NCBI GenBank assembly: GCA_002328745.1
Contig: DCVQ01000011.1
Coordinates: 8,891-42,868, forward strand
DNA length: 33,978 nt
Reading direction: 5' to 3'
Source of the DNA: Actinobacteria bacterium UBA2184
Lineage (GTDB): Bacteria; Actinomycetota; Coriobacteriia; Anaerosomatales; Anaerosomataceae
Position numbers and translations under genes: made by a program. Of this stretch, positions 17,570 through 26,247 are shown piece after piece. The notes under the pieces were generated by a model. The model was not told the DNA's origin. It saw only the letters and a list, made by a program, of their open reading frames with translations, and ran no database searches. Every line of letters begins with the position of its first letter. Position 1 is the stretch's first letter.

Positions 17570-17645
17570 TGGAGCGGCCGACGGGACTCGAACCCGCAAC
17601 AAGCAGCTTGGAAGGCTGCTGCTCTACCAATTGAACTACGGCCGC
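17570..17645 (-). tRNA. tRNA-Gly (anticodon TCC)
   Basis: 76 nt with CCA. Acceptor GCGGCCG/CGGCCGC, anticodon loop CTTCCAA, GGTTCGAGTCC T-arm. Five nt after tRNA-Pro, so co-transcribed. Confidence 0.96.
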
Positions 17646-17650
17646 AGATC

Positions 17651-17727
17651 TGGTCGGGCCGGCGGGATTCGAACCCACGACCCTCTGCTCCCAAAGCAGA
17701 TGCGCTACCAAGCTGCGCTACGGCCCG
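17651..17727 (-). tRNA. tRNA-Pro (anticodon TGG)
   Basis: 77 nt with CCA. Acceptor CGGGCCG/CGGCCCG, anticodon loop TTTGGGA, GGTTCGAATCC T-arm. Confidence 0.96.
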
Positions 17728-17776
17728 ACCTCGCTCCCGCAAGGCCTCGCGGACCCCGTGCCGGAGAGCATCGCCC

Positions 17777-17805
17777 AGTATACGGGCGAGCACGGATGCG
17801 GGCAA
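17777..17805 (-). promoter_or_regulatory. promoter of tRNA-Pro-tRNA-Gly
   Basis: -35 TTGCCC (17805-17800), 17 nt, -10 TATACT (17782-17777) on the minus strand, about 50 nt upstream of tRNA-Pro. Confidence 0.7.
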
Positions 17806-17873
17806 ATGCGCCGCAAGCGGCATGCGGCGAACCGACGCGCGCGCGAGGGCCGGCCGGGGCCCCGGGGGGCTCC

Positions 17874-18482
17874 CTACCCCGCGAGCTTGTCGCGGAGCGC
17901 CCTGAGGGCCGCGCCGCGGTGGCTGATCGCGTTCTTCTCGGCCATCGCGAGCTCGGCCATCGTGCGACCCGGGGTCACGGCGGGCAGGAAGAGCGGATCA
18001 TAGCCGAAGCCGCCCTCGCCTCTCGGCCCGTAGCCGATCGCGCCTTCGCACGTGCCCTCGGCGACCGTCTCCGCGCCGTCTTCGTCCACCAGCACGATCA
18101 CGCTGTGGAACCGCGCCGTGCGGGCACCGCCGGCGACATCCGCGAGCGCGGACAGGAGCTTCACGTTGTTGTCGGCATCGGTGGCCCCGGGACCCGCATA
18201 TCGCGACGAGTACACGCCCGGCTCGCCTGCGAGCGCGTCCACCTCAAGGCCGCTGTCGTCGGCGAGAGCGGGCAGACCGAAGGCCGCGCGATACGCGTGC
18301 GCCTTCAGGCGCGCGTTTGCGAGGAAGGTGTCGCCGGTCTCTTCGATGTCGAGGGCATCGGCGCCCAGGTCGGCCGCCGTGACGAACTCCCAGCCCTCGA
18401 AGTCCAGCGCCGAGCGGATCTCGGCCAGCTTGCCGCGATTGCCGGTGGCGACGATCACGCGGCGAGGCTCAGCCGCGCTCAC
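17874..18482 (-). CDS. rdgB: XTP/dITP diphosphatase (RdgB/HAM1 family)
   Basis: House-cleaning pyrophosphatase removing non-canonical purine NTPs; 202 aa. Motifs ATGNRGKLAEI, ADDSGLEVDAL, SSRYAG, FGYDPLF and EKNAISHRG are all present. The GTG start at 18482 lies within the end of rph (14-nt overlap) and is preceded by GAGGTG, implying translational coupling. The pairing with rph is common in Gram-positive genomes. It is the last gene of murI-MBL-rph-rdgB; a GC-rich palindrome (CCGGGGCCCCGG, about 17853-17864) follows but lacks a T-run. Confidence 0.97.
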   Translation of the reverse strand: MSAAEPRRVIVATGNRGKLAEIRSALDFEGWEFVTAADLGADALDIEETGDTFLANARLKAHAYRAAFGLPALADDSGLEVDALAGEPGVYSSRYAGPGATDADNNVKLLSALADVAGGARTARFHSVIVLVDEDGAETVAEGTCEGAIGYGPRGEGGFGYDPLFLPAVTPGRTMAELAMAEKNAISHRGAALRALRDKLAG

Positions 18483-19218
18483 TGAACACCTCGAGGTCGT
18501 CTCCGAGCACGCGGCGCTGTATCTCGACGAGGCGCGCCGTGCCCGCGCCGGCGAGGTCGAGCATCGCGTCGAGCCGCACGCGGTCGAACGGCGTGCGCTC
18601 GCCGGTCCCCTGCACCTCGATGAAGCGCCCGCGGCCGTCGCTCACGACGTTCATGTCCACCTCGGCGACGCTGTCCTCCGAGTAGTCCAGATCGAGGCAC
18701 ACCATGCCGTCGACGAGTCCGACCGAGGTCGCGGCCACGTGATCGAGGATCGGCAGTTCCTTGATGCGTCCGGCCTCACGCCACGCCGAGAACGCATCGT
18801 ACATCGCGATGTAGGCGCCGGTGATAGCGGCGGTACGCGTGCCGCCATCGGCCTGGATGACGTCGCAATCGACGGTGAGCGTGCACTCGCCGCCCATGCC
18901 GCCCATGTCGACGATCGTGCGGAGCGATCGCCCGATGAGCCGCTGGATCTCGTGCGTGCGCCCGCTCGGCGCGCCTGCGGACACCTCGCGGCGGGTGCGC
19001 GTGTGCGTGGACGCCGGCAGCAGCGAGTACTCGGCTGTCACCCAGCCCAGGCCGCTCCCGCGGCGCCACGCGGCTATGGTGTCGGACATCGTGGCCGCAC
19101 AGAGCACCTTGGTGTCGCCCAGCTCGAACAGGCACGAACCCGTCGCGTGCTTCAGGTACCTGCGGGTGATGGTGATGGGCCGCATCTGGTCGGCGGCACG
19201 GTCGTACGAGCGCTGCAC
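18469..19218 (-). CDS. rph: ribonuclease PH
   Basis: Phosphorolytic 3' exonuclease trimming tRNA ends; 249 aa. Start GTG at 19218 with GAGGAGG seven nt upstream; the N-terminus VQRSYDRAADQMRPITI corresponds to the usual RxDGRxxDQLRPxxI, with the DGR replaced by SYD. The core follows: GDTKVLCAATM, GWVTAEYSLLPAST, RTHEIQRLIGRSLR, DCDVIQADGGTRTAAITG and DLDYSED. The frame open upstream of 19218 overlaps the previous gene and is not coding. Lies 14 nt after the MBL gene. Confidence 0.97.
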   Translation of the reverse strand: MQRSYDRAADQMRPITITRRYLKHATGSCLFELGDTKVLCAATMSDTIAAWRRGSGLGWVTAEYSLLPASTHTRTRREVSAGAPSGRTHEIQRLIGRSLRTIVDMGGMGGECTLTVDCDVIQADGGTRTAAITGAYIAMYDAFSAWREAGRIKELPILDHVAATSVGLVDGMVCLDLDYSEDSVAEVDMNVVSDGRGRFIEVQGTGERTPFDRVRLDAMLDLAGAGTARLVEIQRRVLGDDLEVFSERG

Positions 19219-19232
19219 GGGCAGCCTCCTCG

Positions 19233-19982
19233 TCAGTCGATCTCTACGGACGTGAGTTCCTCGGCCACGATAACACGGCCGCCGAAGCGTTCCCGCGCGT
19301 CCGCGGCGGCCGCTTCGCGGTCCACGGACGGCCACAGGTGGGTGAGCACGAGCGTCCGGGCACCCGCGCGGGCCGCCAGCCCGGCGGCCTGGGACGGCGT
19401 CATGTGCGGCGCACGGCCCTCGTATGCCGGCGGCAGCGTGGCGTCCGCTACCAGCAGGGATGCTCCCTCGGCGGCCCGCTCGGCCGCTTCCCCGGGCATG
19501 CAGTCGGCCGTGTACACGAGCCGCACGCCATCGGCCTCGACGCGCAGGGCGTACGTCGGCGACACGTGTTCGACGAGGAGCGGGGTGATCGTGAGGTCCC
19601 CCACGCGCAGCGGGACAGCCTCGGCAAGATCGTGCGGCGTGAAGGCGCTCGCGAGCTCGGCCGCGCCGTGCCGGCTCAGCACCGCACCCATGCGCGCGAA
19701 CAGTCCCTCGGGCAGGTGGAGCGGAAGCGGCGGCATCGCGCCGCTCGGCGCGTAGCGAAGCGCCGCCTGTAGCGCGTAGATGTCGGCGAAGTGGTCGACG
19801 TGCGGGTGCGTCACGAACACGGCGTCGAGGTGGGTCGGGTCGAGCACGCGCGCCAGGTTGGCGAGCGAGCCGTTACCGCAGTCGAGCATCACGTTGGTGC
19901 TCGCCGTGCTGACGAGGTACCCGGCACACGCGTGACCGGCGCCCGGATACGACGCGGCGGAGCCGAGAATGGTCAGCCGCAC
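19233..19982 (-). CDS. MBL-fold metallo-hydrolase (YhfI/RNase Z-like)
   Basis: 249 aa. The metal-binding signature THPHVDH (58-64) is followed by later ligands His139 region (VEHVSP), Asp (TADCMPGE) and His (LTHLWPS). The opening MRLTILGSAASYPG and LDCGNGSL resemble the RNase Z/ElaC and YhfI branch. The long flexible exosite arm of true tRNase Z is not apparent, so tRNA 3' processing is not assured, although sitting in a unit with rph is suggestive. GTG start with GGAGGGG upstream, 3 nt after murI. Confidence 0.88.
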   Translation of the reverse strand: MRLTILGSAASYPGAGHACAGYLVSTASTNVMLDCGNGSLANLARVLDPTHLDAVFVTHPHVDHFADIYALQAALRYAPSGAMPPLPLHLPEGLFARMGAVLSRHGAAELASAFTPHDLAEAVPLRVGDLTITPLLVEHVSPTYALRVEADGVRLVYTADCMPGEAAERAAEGASLLVADATLPPAYEGRAPHMTPSQAAGLAARAGARTLVLTHLWPSVDREAAAADARERFGGRVIVAEELTSVEID

Positions 19983-19985
19983 GTG

Positions 19986-20903
19986 TCACCCCTCCTGGAT
20001 GTCGGCGGCGAGCGCCGCCTCGAGCCGAACGTCGAGCAGCGACTCGAGTTCCGTCACCGGCACGTGCACCGACGTCTCGACCGGTCTGCCGAGCACGCGT
20101 GTGCCCAGCCCGCGGAACTCTTCGGCGTCGCCGGTCGTCGCGAAGACCTCGCGGCGCGGCGATCCCTTCGGCGCCAGATGGCCGCGCATGGCAAGCGTGT
20201 CGGCGACCTCGCGAGCCGTCTCCCCTGCCGACGAGATCAGGCGGACGCCGGGGCCGACGATGCGGCCGATCGACTCCTCGAGCAGGGGGAAGTGCGTGCA
20301 ACCTAAGACGAGCGTGTCGATGCCGCTCGCCGCCAACGGCTCGAGGTACTCGCGCGCAGCAGGCTCGAACGGCGGATCGAGTGTCCGGTCTCCCCCGTCG
20401 GCCAGCCACTCCTCAAGCGTCCCCTGCTCGCCGAGCCGCAGGCCCTGCTCCACGACGTCCACGAAGTACGGCGTCGCGACCGACTCGACGCGTACACCGG
20501 CGTCGAGGGCGTGCACGGCCGTGCGGTACGCGCCCGAGGCTATAGTGCCGACGGTGCCGATGACGCCTACGTGACGGTTGACGGTGGCCTTGACAGCCGC
20601 GCGAGCGCCAGGCTCTACGACGCCGATGACCGGTACGTCGAATGCACGCTGCGCGAGCGCAAGGCCCGCCGCGGACGCGGTGTTGCACGCGATCACGATG
20701 AGTTTCACCTGCCGGGAGGTGAGCCACGCCCCGATCTCGAGCACGAACCGGCGCACCTCGTCCCGGCCGCGCGGGCCGTACGGGCACCGCGCCGTGTCGC
20801 CGAGGTAGACGATGCCCTCATCGGGCAACGCGCGCATGATCTCGCCGGCGACCGTGAGGCCGCCGAGCCCGGAATCGAAGATGCCGATAGGGAGTTTCTG
20901 CAT
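19986..20903 (-). CDS. murI: glutamate racemase
   Basis: Makes D-glutamate for peptidoglycan; 305 aa. The catalytic cysteines are in IACNTASA (Cys73) and GCTHFPLL (Cys202), with IGIFDSGLGGLT and YLGDTARCPYGPR at the N-terminal side. An insertion around residues 160-180 (EWLADGGDRTLDPPFEP) makes it longer than the usual 265-280 aa. The ATG at 20903 lies only 7 nt after a TATACT, so transcription probably starts at or next to it (leaderless). An upstream in-frame start is possible but would lie before the promoter. First gene of the murI-MBL-rph-rdgB unit. Confidence 0.96.
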   Translation of the reverse strand: MQKLPIGIFDSGLGGLTVAGEIMRALPDEGIVYLGDTARCPYGPRGRDEVRRFVLEIGAWLTSRQVKLIVIACNTASAAGLALAQRAFDVPVIGVVEPGARAAVKATVNRHVGVIGTVGTIASGAYRTAVHALDAGVRVESVATPYFVDVVEQGLRLGEQGTLEEWLADGGDRTLDPPFEPAAREYLEPLAASGIDTLVLGCTHFPLLEESIGRIVGPGVRLISSAGETAREVADTLAMRGHLAPKGSPRREVFATTGDAEEFRGLGTRVLGRPVETSVHVPVTELESLLDVRLEAALAADIQEG

Positions 20904-20910
20904 GGCCCTC

Positions 20911-20939
20911 AGTATAGCCGTCACGCGCACCGGGGGCAG
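20911..20939 (-). promoter_or_regulatory. promoter of murI (leaderless transcript)
   Basis: -10 TATACT at 20916-20911, then GAGGGCC and the ATG. A -35 candidate CTGCCC (20939-20934) is at 17-nt spacing but weak. Confidence 0.55.
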
Positions 20940-20996
20940 CGCGCCAGCATGCAACAGGTCGGCTACGGCCGATGGCGTCCCGGCGTGCAGGGCTCG

Positions 20997-22052
20997 CTAG
21001 ACGGGTGCGACGATCCGCTCCACCTCGGCCGCGATCTCATGCACGGGAAGCACCATGCGCGCCGCGCCGAAATCGATGGCGGCCTTGGGCATGCCGAACA
21101 CGGTCGAGGTGGCCTCGTCCTGGCAGATCGTCGGCGCACCGCGGTCGAACATCGCCTTGAGGCCACGCGCGCCGTCCATGCCCATGCCCGTGAGGAGCAC
21201 GCCCAGCGCGCGATCGGCGTACGAGAGCGCCACGGAGTCGAACAGCGTGTCGGCCGACGGGATGTACAGCTGCCCGGCGCCCGGCCTCGAGAAGCGCACC
21301 GTCCGGCCGTCGACCTCGAGGTTCGTGCCGGTCGCGGCGATGTAGGCCACGCCCGCCTGGATCATCTGGCCGTCTTCGGCCGGCATGACCTTGATCTTCG
21401 AGCCCGCGTCCAGCCACGTGGCGAGGCCGGGCACGAACCCGTCGGCGATGTGCTGCGCGATGACGATCGGCACGGGGAAGTCCGCCGACAGCCGGCCGAG
21501 CACGTTCAGGAGCGCCGAGGGGCCACCGGTCGACGAACCGATCGCCACCAGCTGGACCTTGCCGCCCGACGGCTCGACCGGCTCGAACGCGGGACGGCCG
21601 TGCTGCGGCGATCGGCGCCCGCGGATGTGGGTGATGACCCGCACCTTAGAGAGGATCTTCACCCGGCGGATGACGTCGCGGCCGATCGCGTCCAGCGCGG
21701 CCCAGTCCTTGGGTTCCGGCTTCTTGATGACCTCGAGCGCGCCGATCGCGAGCGCGTCGAACGCGCGCCCCATGCCCTCGCCATAGACCGATGACGACAC
21801 TACGAGGATCGGGGTCGGTGTGTACGCCATGATGCGCTCGGTCGCCTGCAGCCCGTCCATCTTGGGCATGTGGATGTCCATCGTGATGAGATCGGGCTTC
21901 AGCCGCGCGACCGCGTCGATCGCCTCCTGGCCGTTGGTAGCGGTGCCCACCACCTCGATGTCCGGATCGCTCGACAGTATCTGGGCGAGCATCTCACGGG
22001 CGACGAGCGAGTCGTCACAGATGAGCACGCGGATCTTCTCTCCGCCCGCCAT
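20997..22052 (-). CDS. cheB: chemotaxis response regulator protein-glutamate methylesterase CheB
   Basis: Demethylates/deamidates chemoreceptor glutamates; 351 aa. REC domain with acceptor Asp59 (MDIHMPKMDG) and acidic pair CDD, a linker (about 120-165), and the esterase domain with Ser174 (GSSTGGPSA), His201 (AQHIADGF) and the Asp in LTGMGMDGA. SD GAGGGGAGG before the ATG. Last gene of the chemosensory operon, 25 nt after cheA. Phosphorylation by the CheA-REC hybrid would activate it and provide adaptation. Confidence 0.97.
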   Translation of the reverse strand: MAGGEKIRVLICDDSLVAREMLAQILSSDPDIEVVGTATNGQEAIDAVARLKPDLITMDIHMPKMDGLQATERIMAYTPTPILVVSSSVYGEGMGRAFDALAIGALEVIKKPEPKDWAALDAIGRDVIRRVKILSKVRVITHIRGRRSPQHGRPAFEPVEPSGGKVQLVAIGSSTGGPSALLNVLGRLSADFPVPIVIAQHIADGFVPGLATWLDAGSKIKVMPAEDGQMIQAGVAYIAATGTNLEVDGRTVRFSRPGAGQLYIPSADTLFDSVALSYADRALGVLLTGMGMDGARGLKAMFDRGAPTICQDEATSTVFGMPKAAIDFGAARMVLPVHEIAAEVERIVAPV

Positions 22053-22077
22053 GATGCCTCCCCTCGGTTGTATGAGA

Positions 22078-24417
22078 TCAGCTGATCAGACGCTCGACTG
22101 TGTCGAGCAGCGTGTCCTGGTTGAACACCGACTTGGTGATGTACGCGTCGGCTCCGGCCGAGATGCCCTCGGCCTTCTCCTCGTCCCGCTCGAGCGAGGT
22201 GACGATGATGACCGGGATCGCGGCCAGGTGGTCGTCGGCCTTGATCGCCCGCGTGAGTTCGAAGCCGGTCATGTTCGGCATCTGCACGTCGGTGACGACC
22301 GCATCGGGGTTCAGGCCCTCCCGCAGCTTCGCGAGGCCCTGCGCGCCGTCCGTGGCGGTCTCCACAAGATAGCCGGCCGCCTCGAAGATCGAGCGCTCGA
22401 GCTCGCGCGTGGTGAAAGAGTCCTCGCAGATGAGCACGCGGCGCGGACCTGCCTCCTTCTCCTTGACGGCGGCGGCGCGGCGCGTGCGCATTCCGGTCAT
22501 CTGGCGGCCGTTGGTCATGAGGTCCGGGACGTTCAGGATCGGCACGACCTCGCCGGCGCCCAGGATGGTCACGCCGGCGACGTTGTCGATGCGGCGCAGG
22601 TGGGTGCCGAGCGTCTTGATGACGATCTGCTGCTCGCCCACGAACTCGTCGACGATCATGCCGAGCCGGTGGCCGGAGAACGACAGCGTCGCGATCGGGA
22701 TCTTCCGGTCGGAAGCCTCGATCGGATCGAGGCCGAGGATGTCGCGCAGCTGCACGAGCGGGATGGTGCGGCGCTGCCGCCTGATCACCTCGCGTCCTTC
22801 GACCTTGATGATCTCGCCCGCCTCGACCCGGAGGGTCTCCTCGATCGACGAGGTCGGCAGGGCGAAGGTCTGGCCGCTCACGCGCAGGAGCAACGCGCGG
22901 ATGATCGCGAGCGTGAGCGGGATCGTGAGCCTGAACGTCGTGCCCTTGCCGCACTCGGACTCGATGTCGAGCGAGCCCTTGAGGCGCTCCACGACGAACT
23001 CGCGCACGACGTCCATGCCCACGCCGCGTCCCGAGAGCTCGGTGATGATGGCGGCCGTCGAGAACCCCTTCTCGAAGATGAGGTAGCGGGCCTCGCGGTC
23101 CGAGAGCGACTTGGCTTCGGCTTCGGTGATGTAGCCCTTGCGAACCGCGGCGGTCTTGACCTTCTCCGGATCGATCCCGGCGCCGTCGTCGGAGATGAGA
23201 AGGACGATGTGGTCGCCCTCCTGCCGCGCCTCAAGCTTGATGGTGCCCTTCGCGGGTTTGCCCGCGGCGACTCGGTCGGCGGCGGGCTCGACGCCGTGGT
23301 CGACCGCGTTGCGCATGATGTGGACGAGCGGGTCGTTGATCTCCTCGAGGACCTTCTTGTCGAGTTCGGTGTCGCCCCCCTCGATCACGAGATCGACGTC
23401 CTTCTTGTACTGGCGAGCGAGATCGCGCATGGCACGCGGGAAGGTGTTGAACACCGTGCTCACCGGGAGCATGCGCAGCTCCATCGCCTGTTCCTGCAGG
23501 TCGGCGACCACCATCGAGACACGCGATGTGTCGTCGGCATAGTCCTTCGCGAGCGTCATGAGCGTGCGGCGCTGGTCGGTCATGAGTTCGTCGAACAGCC
23601 GCATGTCATCCGAGAAGGCGGTCTGCTCGTCGTGCGGCAGCATGCTGAGGAGCGACTTGAGCCGCGACCATAGCTGTTGCGAGTCGGCGGCCACCACGGC
23701 CGCGCTGCGCAGATCGCGCACGCGCTGCTCGTCTTTGATCTGCGAGATGACGACCTCGCTCACCAGGTTGAGCAGCCGGTCGACCTGGCTCGTGCGGATG
23801 CGCACGGTCGCCTGCGACTTCGATTGGATCTTGTCATCGCGCTTCGCCGCCTTGGGGCCTCCGCCGTCCTCGGCGAGTTGCGCCTCGTCGCTGTCGTCCG
23901 AGTCCTCGTCATCGTCGTCGGAGTCCTGGTCGCTCTCGTCGGCGTCCTCGGGCTCGGACGCAGGCGCGAGCTTCTTCTTCTTGAGCGCCGCGCTCTTGGC
24001 GGGGGCGGCCGGGGCCGCGACCGGCACACCAGAGGCAGCCAGCTCGCTCAGCCGCGAGAGGAGCCCCTCGATGTCCACCTGGCCCTCGACGTCCTTGCCG
24101 GCGTTCTCGGCCATGAACACGACCGTGTCGAGCGCCTCGAAGAAGCTGTCGGTCATGTCCGAGGTGTAGCCGAGCTGCCCCTCGCGCACCTTGACCATAA
24201 TGTCTTCCATGCGGTGCGCTATGTCCGAGATCTCGATCAGACCGACCATGCGCGACGAGCCCTTGAGCGTGTGGGCGTCGCGAAGCCACTGGTCGATCAG
24301 CGAGCGATTCCCCGGCTCGACCTCGAGGGTGATGATGCCCTCGTTGAGGCGCTGGAGCAGGTCGGTCGCCTCCTCCTGGAATTTCGCTATGAACACCGAG
24401 CGGTCGAACTCGACCAT
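22078..24417 (-). CDS. cheA: hybrid chemotaxis histidine kinase CheA-REC
   Basis: 779 aa. Domains: Hpt with His49 (RDAHTLKGSSRM), a Lys-rich then acidic linker at 146-185 with a long Asp/Glu/Ser run and no recognisable P2 CheY-binding domain, P3 dimerisation (about 204-360), HATPase with VHIMRNAVDHGVE (N box), DDGAGIDPEKV and GRGVGMDVV, CheW-like P5 (about 500-635), and a C-terminal receiver (658-779) with Asp710 (VVTDVQMPNM). CheA-REC fusions are typical of Frz- and Chp-like systems that control pili or gliding rather than flagella. SD AAGGAG before the ATG. Confidence 0.97.
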   Translation of the reverse strand: MVEFDRSVFIAKFQEEATDLLQRLNEGIITLEVEPGNRSLIDQWLRDAHTLKGSSRMVGLIEISDIAHRMEDIMVKVREGQLGYTSDMTDSFFEALDTVVFMAENAGKDVEGQVDIEGLLSRLSELAASGVPVAAPAAPAKSAALKKKKLAPASEPEDADESDQDSDDDDEDSDDSDEAQLAEDGGGPKAAKRDDKIQSKSQATVRIRTSQVDRLLNLVSEVVISQIKDEQRVRDLRSAAVVAADSQQLWSRLKSLLSMLPHDEQTAFSDDMRLFDELMTDQRRTLMTLAKDYADDTSRVSMVVADLQEQAMELRMLPVSTVFNTFPRAMRDLARQYKKDVDLVIEGGDTELDKKVLEEINDPLVHIMRNAVDHGVEPAADRVAAGKPAKGTIKLEARQEGDHIVLLISDDGAGIDPEKVKTAAVRKGYITEAEAKSLSDREARYLIFEKGFSTAAIITELSGRGVGMDVVREFVVERLKGSLDIESECGKGTTFRLTIPLTLAIIRALLLRVSGQTFALPTSSIEETLRVEAGEIIKVEGREVIRRQRRTIPLVQLRDILGLDPIEASDRKIPIATLSFSGHRLGMIVDEFVGEQQIVIKTLGTHLRRIDNVAGVTILGAGEVVPILNVPDLMTNGRQMTGMRTRRAAAVKEKEAGPRRVLICEDSFTTRELERSIFEAAGYLVETATDGAQGLAKLREGLNPDAVVTDVQMPNMTGFELTRAIKADDHLAAIPVIIVTSLERDEEKAEGISAGADAYITKSVFNQDTLLDTVERLIS

Positions 24418-24446
24418 TCGCTACTCCTTCATGCCGCGGGTCTGCT

Positions 24447-25673
24447 CTAGTCGACGATCCTGAACGCCGCGCCGACGTGGCTCGACTCCTTGGCGATATT
24501 CGCGAGCTGCTCGGCGGCCCCGGCCACCTGGCGACTGCCGGCCGCGGTCTGCTGCGCGACCGCCGCGACCTCGCGCATGGCCTTCACGACCTGCTCGGTC
24601 GCGCTTCGCTGCTGCTGCGTCGCAGCCGAGATCTCCTTGGCCGCGACGGTGGTCTGCTCGATGGTCTCGAGAATCTGCTCCAGGCTGTCGCCGGTGGTGT
24701 TGGCGAGATCCACGCCTCCCTGCACCTGCTTCAGTTCCTGCTCGGTGGAGAGCACGAGGTCGTTCGCAGCGCTCTGGATCTCGGTCATGATCGCCTCGAT
24801 CTCGCCGGTGGAGTCAACGACCGACTCGGCGAGCTTGCGGATCTCGATGGCGACCACCGAGAAGCCCTTGCCCGCCTCTCCGGCGCGCGCCGCCTCGATG
24901 GCCGCGTTCAGTGCGAGGATCTTCGTCTGGTCGGCGATGCTGTTGATGATCGTCAGCACCTGGCCGATCTGCTGGCTGCGCTCGCCAAGCTGCAGGATCT
25001 TGTTCGCCGAGCTCTGCGTTCGGGCGCGGATCTGCTCCATCGATTCCAGCGTGTTCATGACGGCCTGCTGGCCATGCTCGGCGCTGCCGAGCGAGGTCTC
25101 GGCCATCTTCACGACCTGGTTCGCGTTGTCGGCGATCTGCCGGTACGTCGCGGCAAGCTCCTCCATCGTAGCCGTCGTCTCGCTGATCGACGCCGCCTGC
25201 TCGGCGGCGCCCGAGGCCTGCTGCTCGGTAGCCGAGAGGATCTCGGACGACGCCCCTGCGAGGCGGTTGGAGGACTCCTGCGTCTGCGTGATCAGGTAGA
25301 CGATGAGGTCGAGCATCTGGTTGTACGAGCGCGCGAGGACGCCGAACTCGTCCTGCGAATCGAGCTCGACCTTGTGTCCGATATCACCGTCACAGGCGGC
25401 CCGCACGCTGGCGACCACCAGCTCGAGGGGAGCCATGAACTTGCGCCCGACCATCACGGAGGCCCAGACGAACACGAGCATCAGCGCGAAGAAGACCGCG
25501 ACGACGACGGCCACGTCCTTCACCATGCCGGTGTCGTTCTCGAGATAGCGCTTGAACACCAGCCACGCCACGCCGAGCTGGACGATGTTCACCAGCGTGA
25601 TGAGCGCGAAGATCACGAGCGAGTACTTCGCTAGGAAGCTTCCGCGCACCTTGTCAATGAGCTTCTTGAGCAT
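24447..25673 (-). CDS. methyl-accepting chemotaxis protein without periplasmic sensor domain
   Basis: 408 aa. Two TM helices (about 18-40 and 52-75) separated by about 11 residues only (KRYLENDTGMV), then HAMP (about 75-128) and a cytoplasmic coiled-coil signalling domain with the hairpin tip IADQTKILALNAAIEAARAG followed by EAGKGFSVVAIEIRKLAE. No ligand-binding domain and no CheR-docking pentapeptide at the C-terminus (ends AAFRIVD). It probably senses membrane state or a partner protein. SD GAGGGAGAAACG. Located between cheW and cheA. Confidence 0.95.
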   Translation of the reverse strand: MLKKLIDKVRGSFLAKYSLVIFALITLVNIVQLGVAWLVFKRYLENDTGMVKDVAVVVAVFFALMLVFVWASVMVGRKFMAPLELVVASVRAACDGDIGHKVELDSQDEFGVLARSYNQMLDLIVYLITQTQESSNRLAGASSEILSATEQQASGAAEQAASISETTATMEELAATYRQIADNANQVVKMAETSLGSAEHGQQAVMNTLESMEQIRARTQSSANKILQLGERSQQIGQVLTIINSIADQTKILALNAAIEAARAGEAGKGFSVVAIEIRKLAESVVDSTGEIEAIMTEIQSAANDLVLSTEQELKQVQGGVDLANTTGDSLEQILETIEQTTVAAKEISAATQQQRSATEQVVKAMREVAAVAQQTAAGSRQVAGAAEQLANIAKESSHVGAAFRIVD

Positions 25674-25686
25674 CGCCGTTTCTCCC

Positions 25687-26247
25687 TCAGTTCGTCTCGC
25701 CGACGGGTTCGAGCGCCTTCTCCAGGTTCACGATACCGATGAGCCGTTCGTCCACGTACACCGAGCCCGCGATGTACTCGCTCTGGGACTTGTCCAGAGT
25801 CGACAGCGGCGGCTCGATGGAGTCCCTGGGGACGTCCACGATGTCGCCGATCTCGTCCACGACGATCGCGCTGGAGCAGTTCTCGCTCGCGACGATGATG
25901 GCCGGGGGCAGCTCGCCCGTGAGGTCCACCTCGGTGCGGCTCGGAACGCGCATCAGCGTCGCGATGTCCGTGACCGACATGATCTCGCCCCGGACGTTGA
26001 TGACCCCCACGATGAAGTCGGGCACGCGCGGGATGCGGGTGACCGAGTACTCGTTATAGATCTCGCGCACGCCTTCGATGGGGACCGCGTACCACTCCTC
26101 GCCCAGGCGGAAGAGCAGCAGTCCGGCAAGCGCGATGGCCCCCGTCTCCTGCTCGGCCTGCGCGAGCGACTCGGCGCGGCGGCGCAGGACCTCCTGCGCC
26201 TGCGACGAGCGGAGCTCCTCGAGGGTGACGTGCTCGTTCGGGCTCAC
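25687..26247 (-). CDS. cheW: CheW coupling protein
   Basis: 186 aa. An N-terminal helical extension (about 1-38, rich in Gln/Glu/Arg) precedes a CheW domain: GLLLFRLGEEWYAVPIEGV, IYNEYSVTRIPRVPDFIVG, VINVRGEIMSVTDIATLM and EIGDIVDVPRDSIEPP. Links receptors to CheA. GTG start overlaps the stop of the preceding CheW-like gene as GTGA (4 nt), so the two are translationally coupled. Confidence 0.94.
   Translation of the reverse strand: MSPNEHVTLEELRSSQAQEVLRRRAESLAQAEQETGAIALAGLLLFRLGEEWYAVPIEGVREIYNEYSVTRIPRVPDFIVGVINVRGEIMSVTDIATLMRVPSRTEVDLTGELPPAIIVASENCSSAIVVDEIGDIVDVPRDSIEPPLSTLDKSQSEYIAGSVYVDERLIGIVNLEKALEPVGETN

Noticed and set aside
17848..17870. GC-rich palindrome after rdgB as intrinsic terminator
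   Set aside because: CCGGGGCCCCGG is palindromic but has no T-tract and lies in a generally G/C-repetitive stretch; not strong enough to list.
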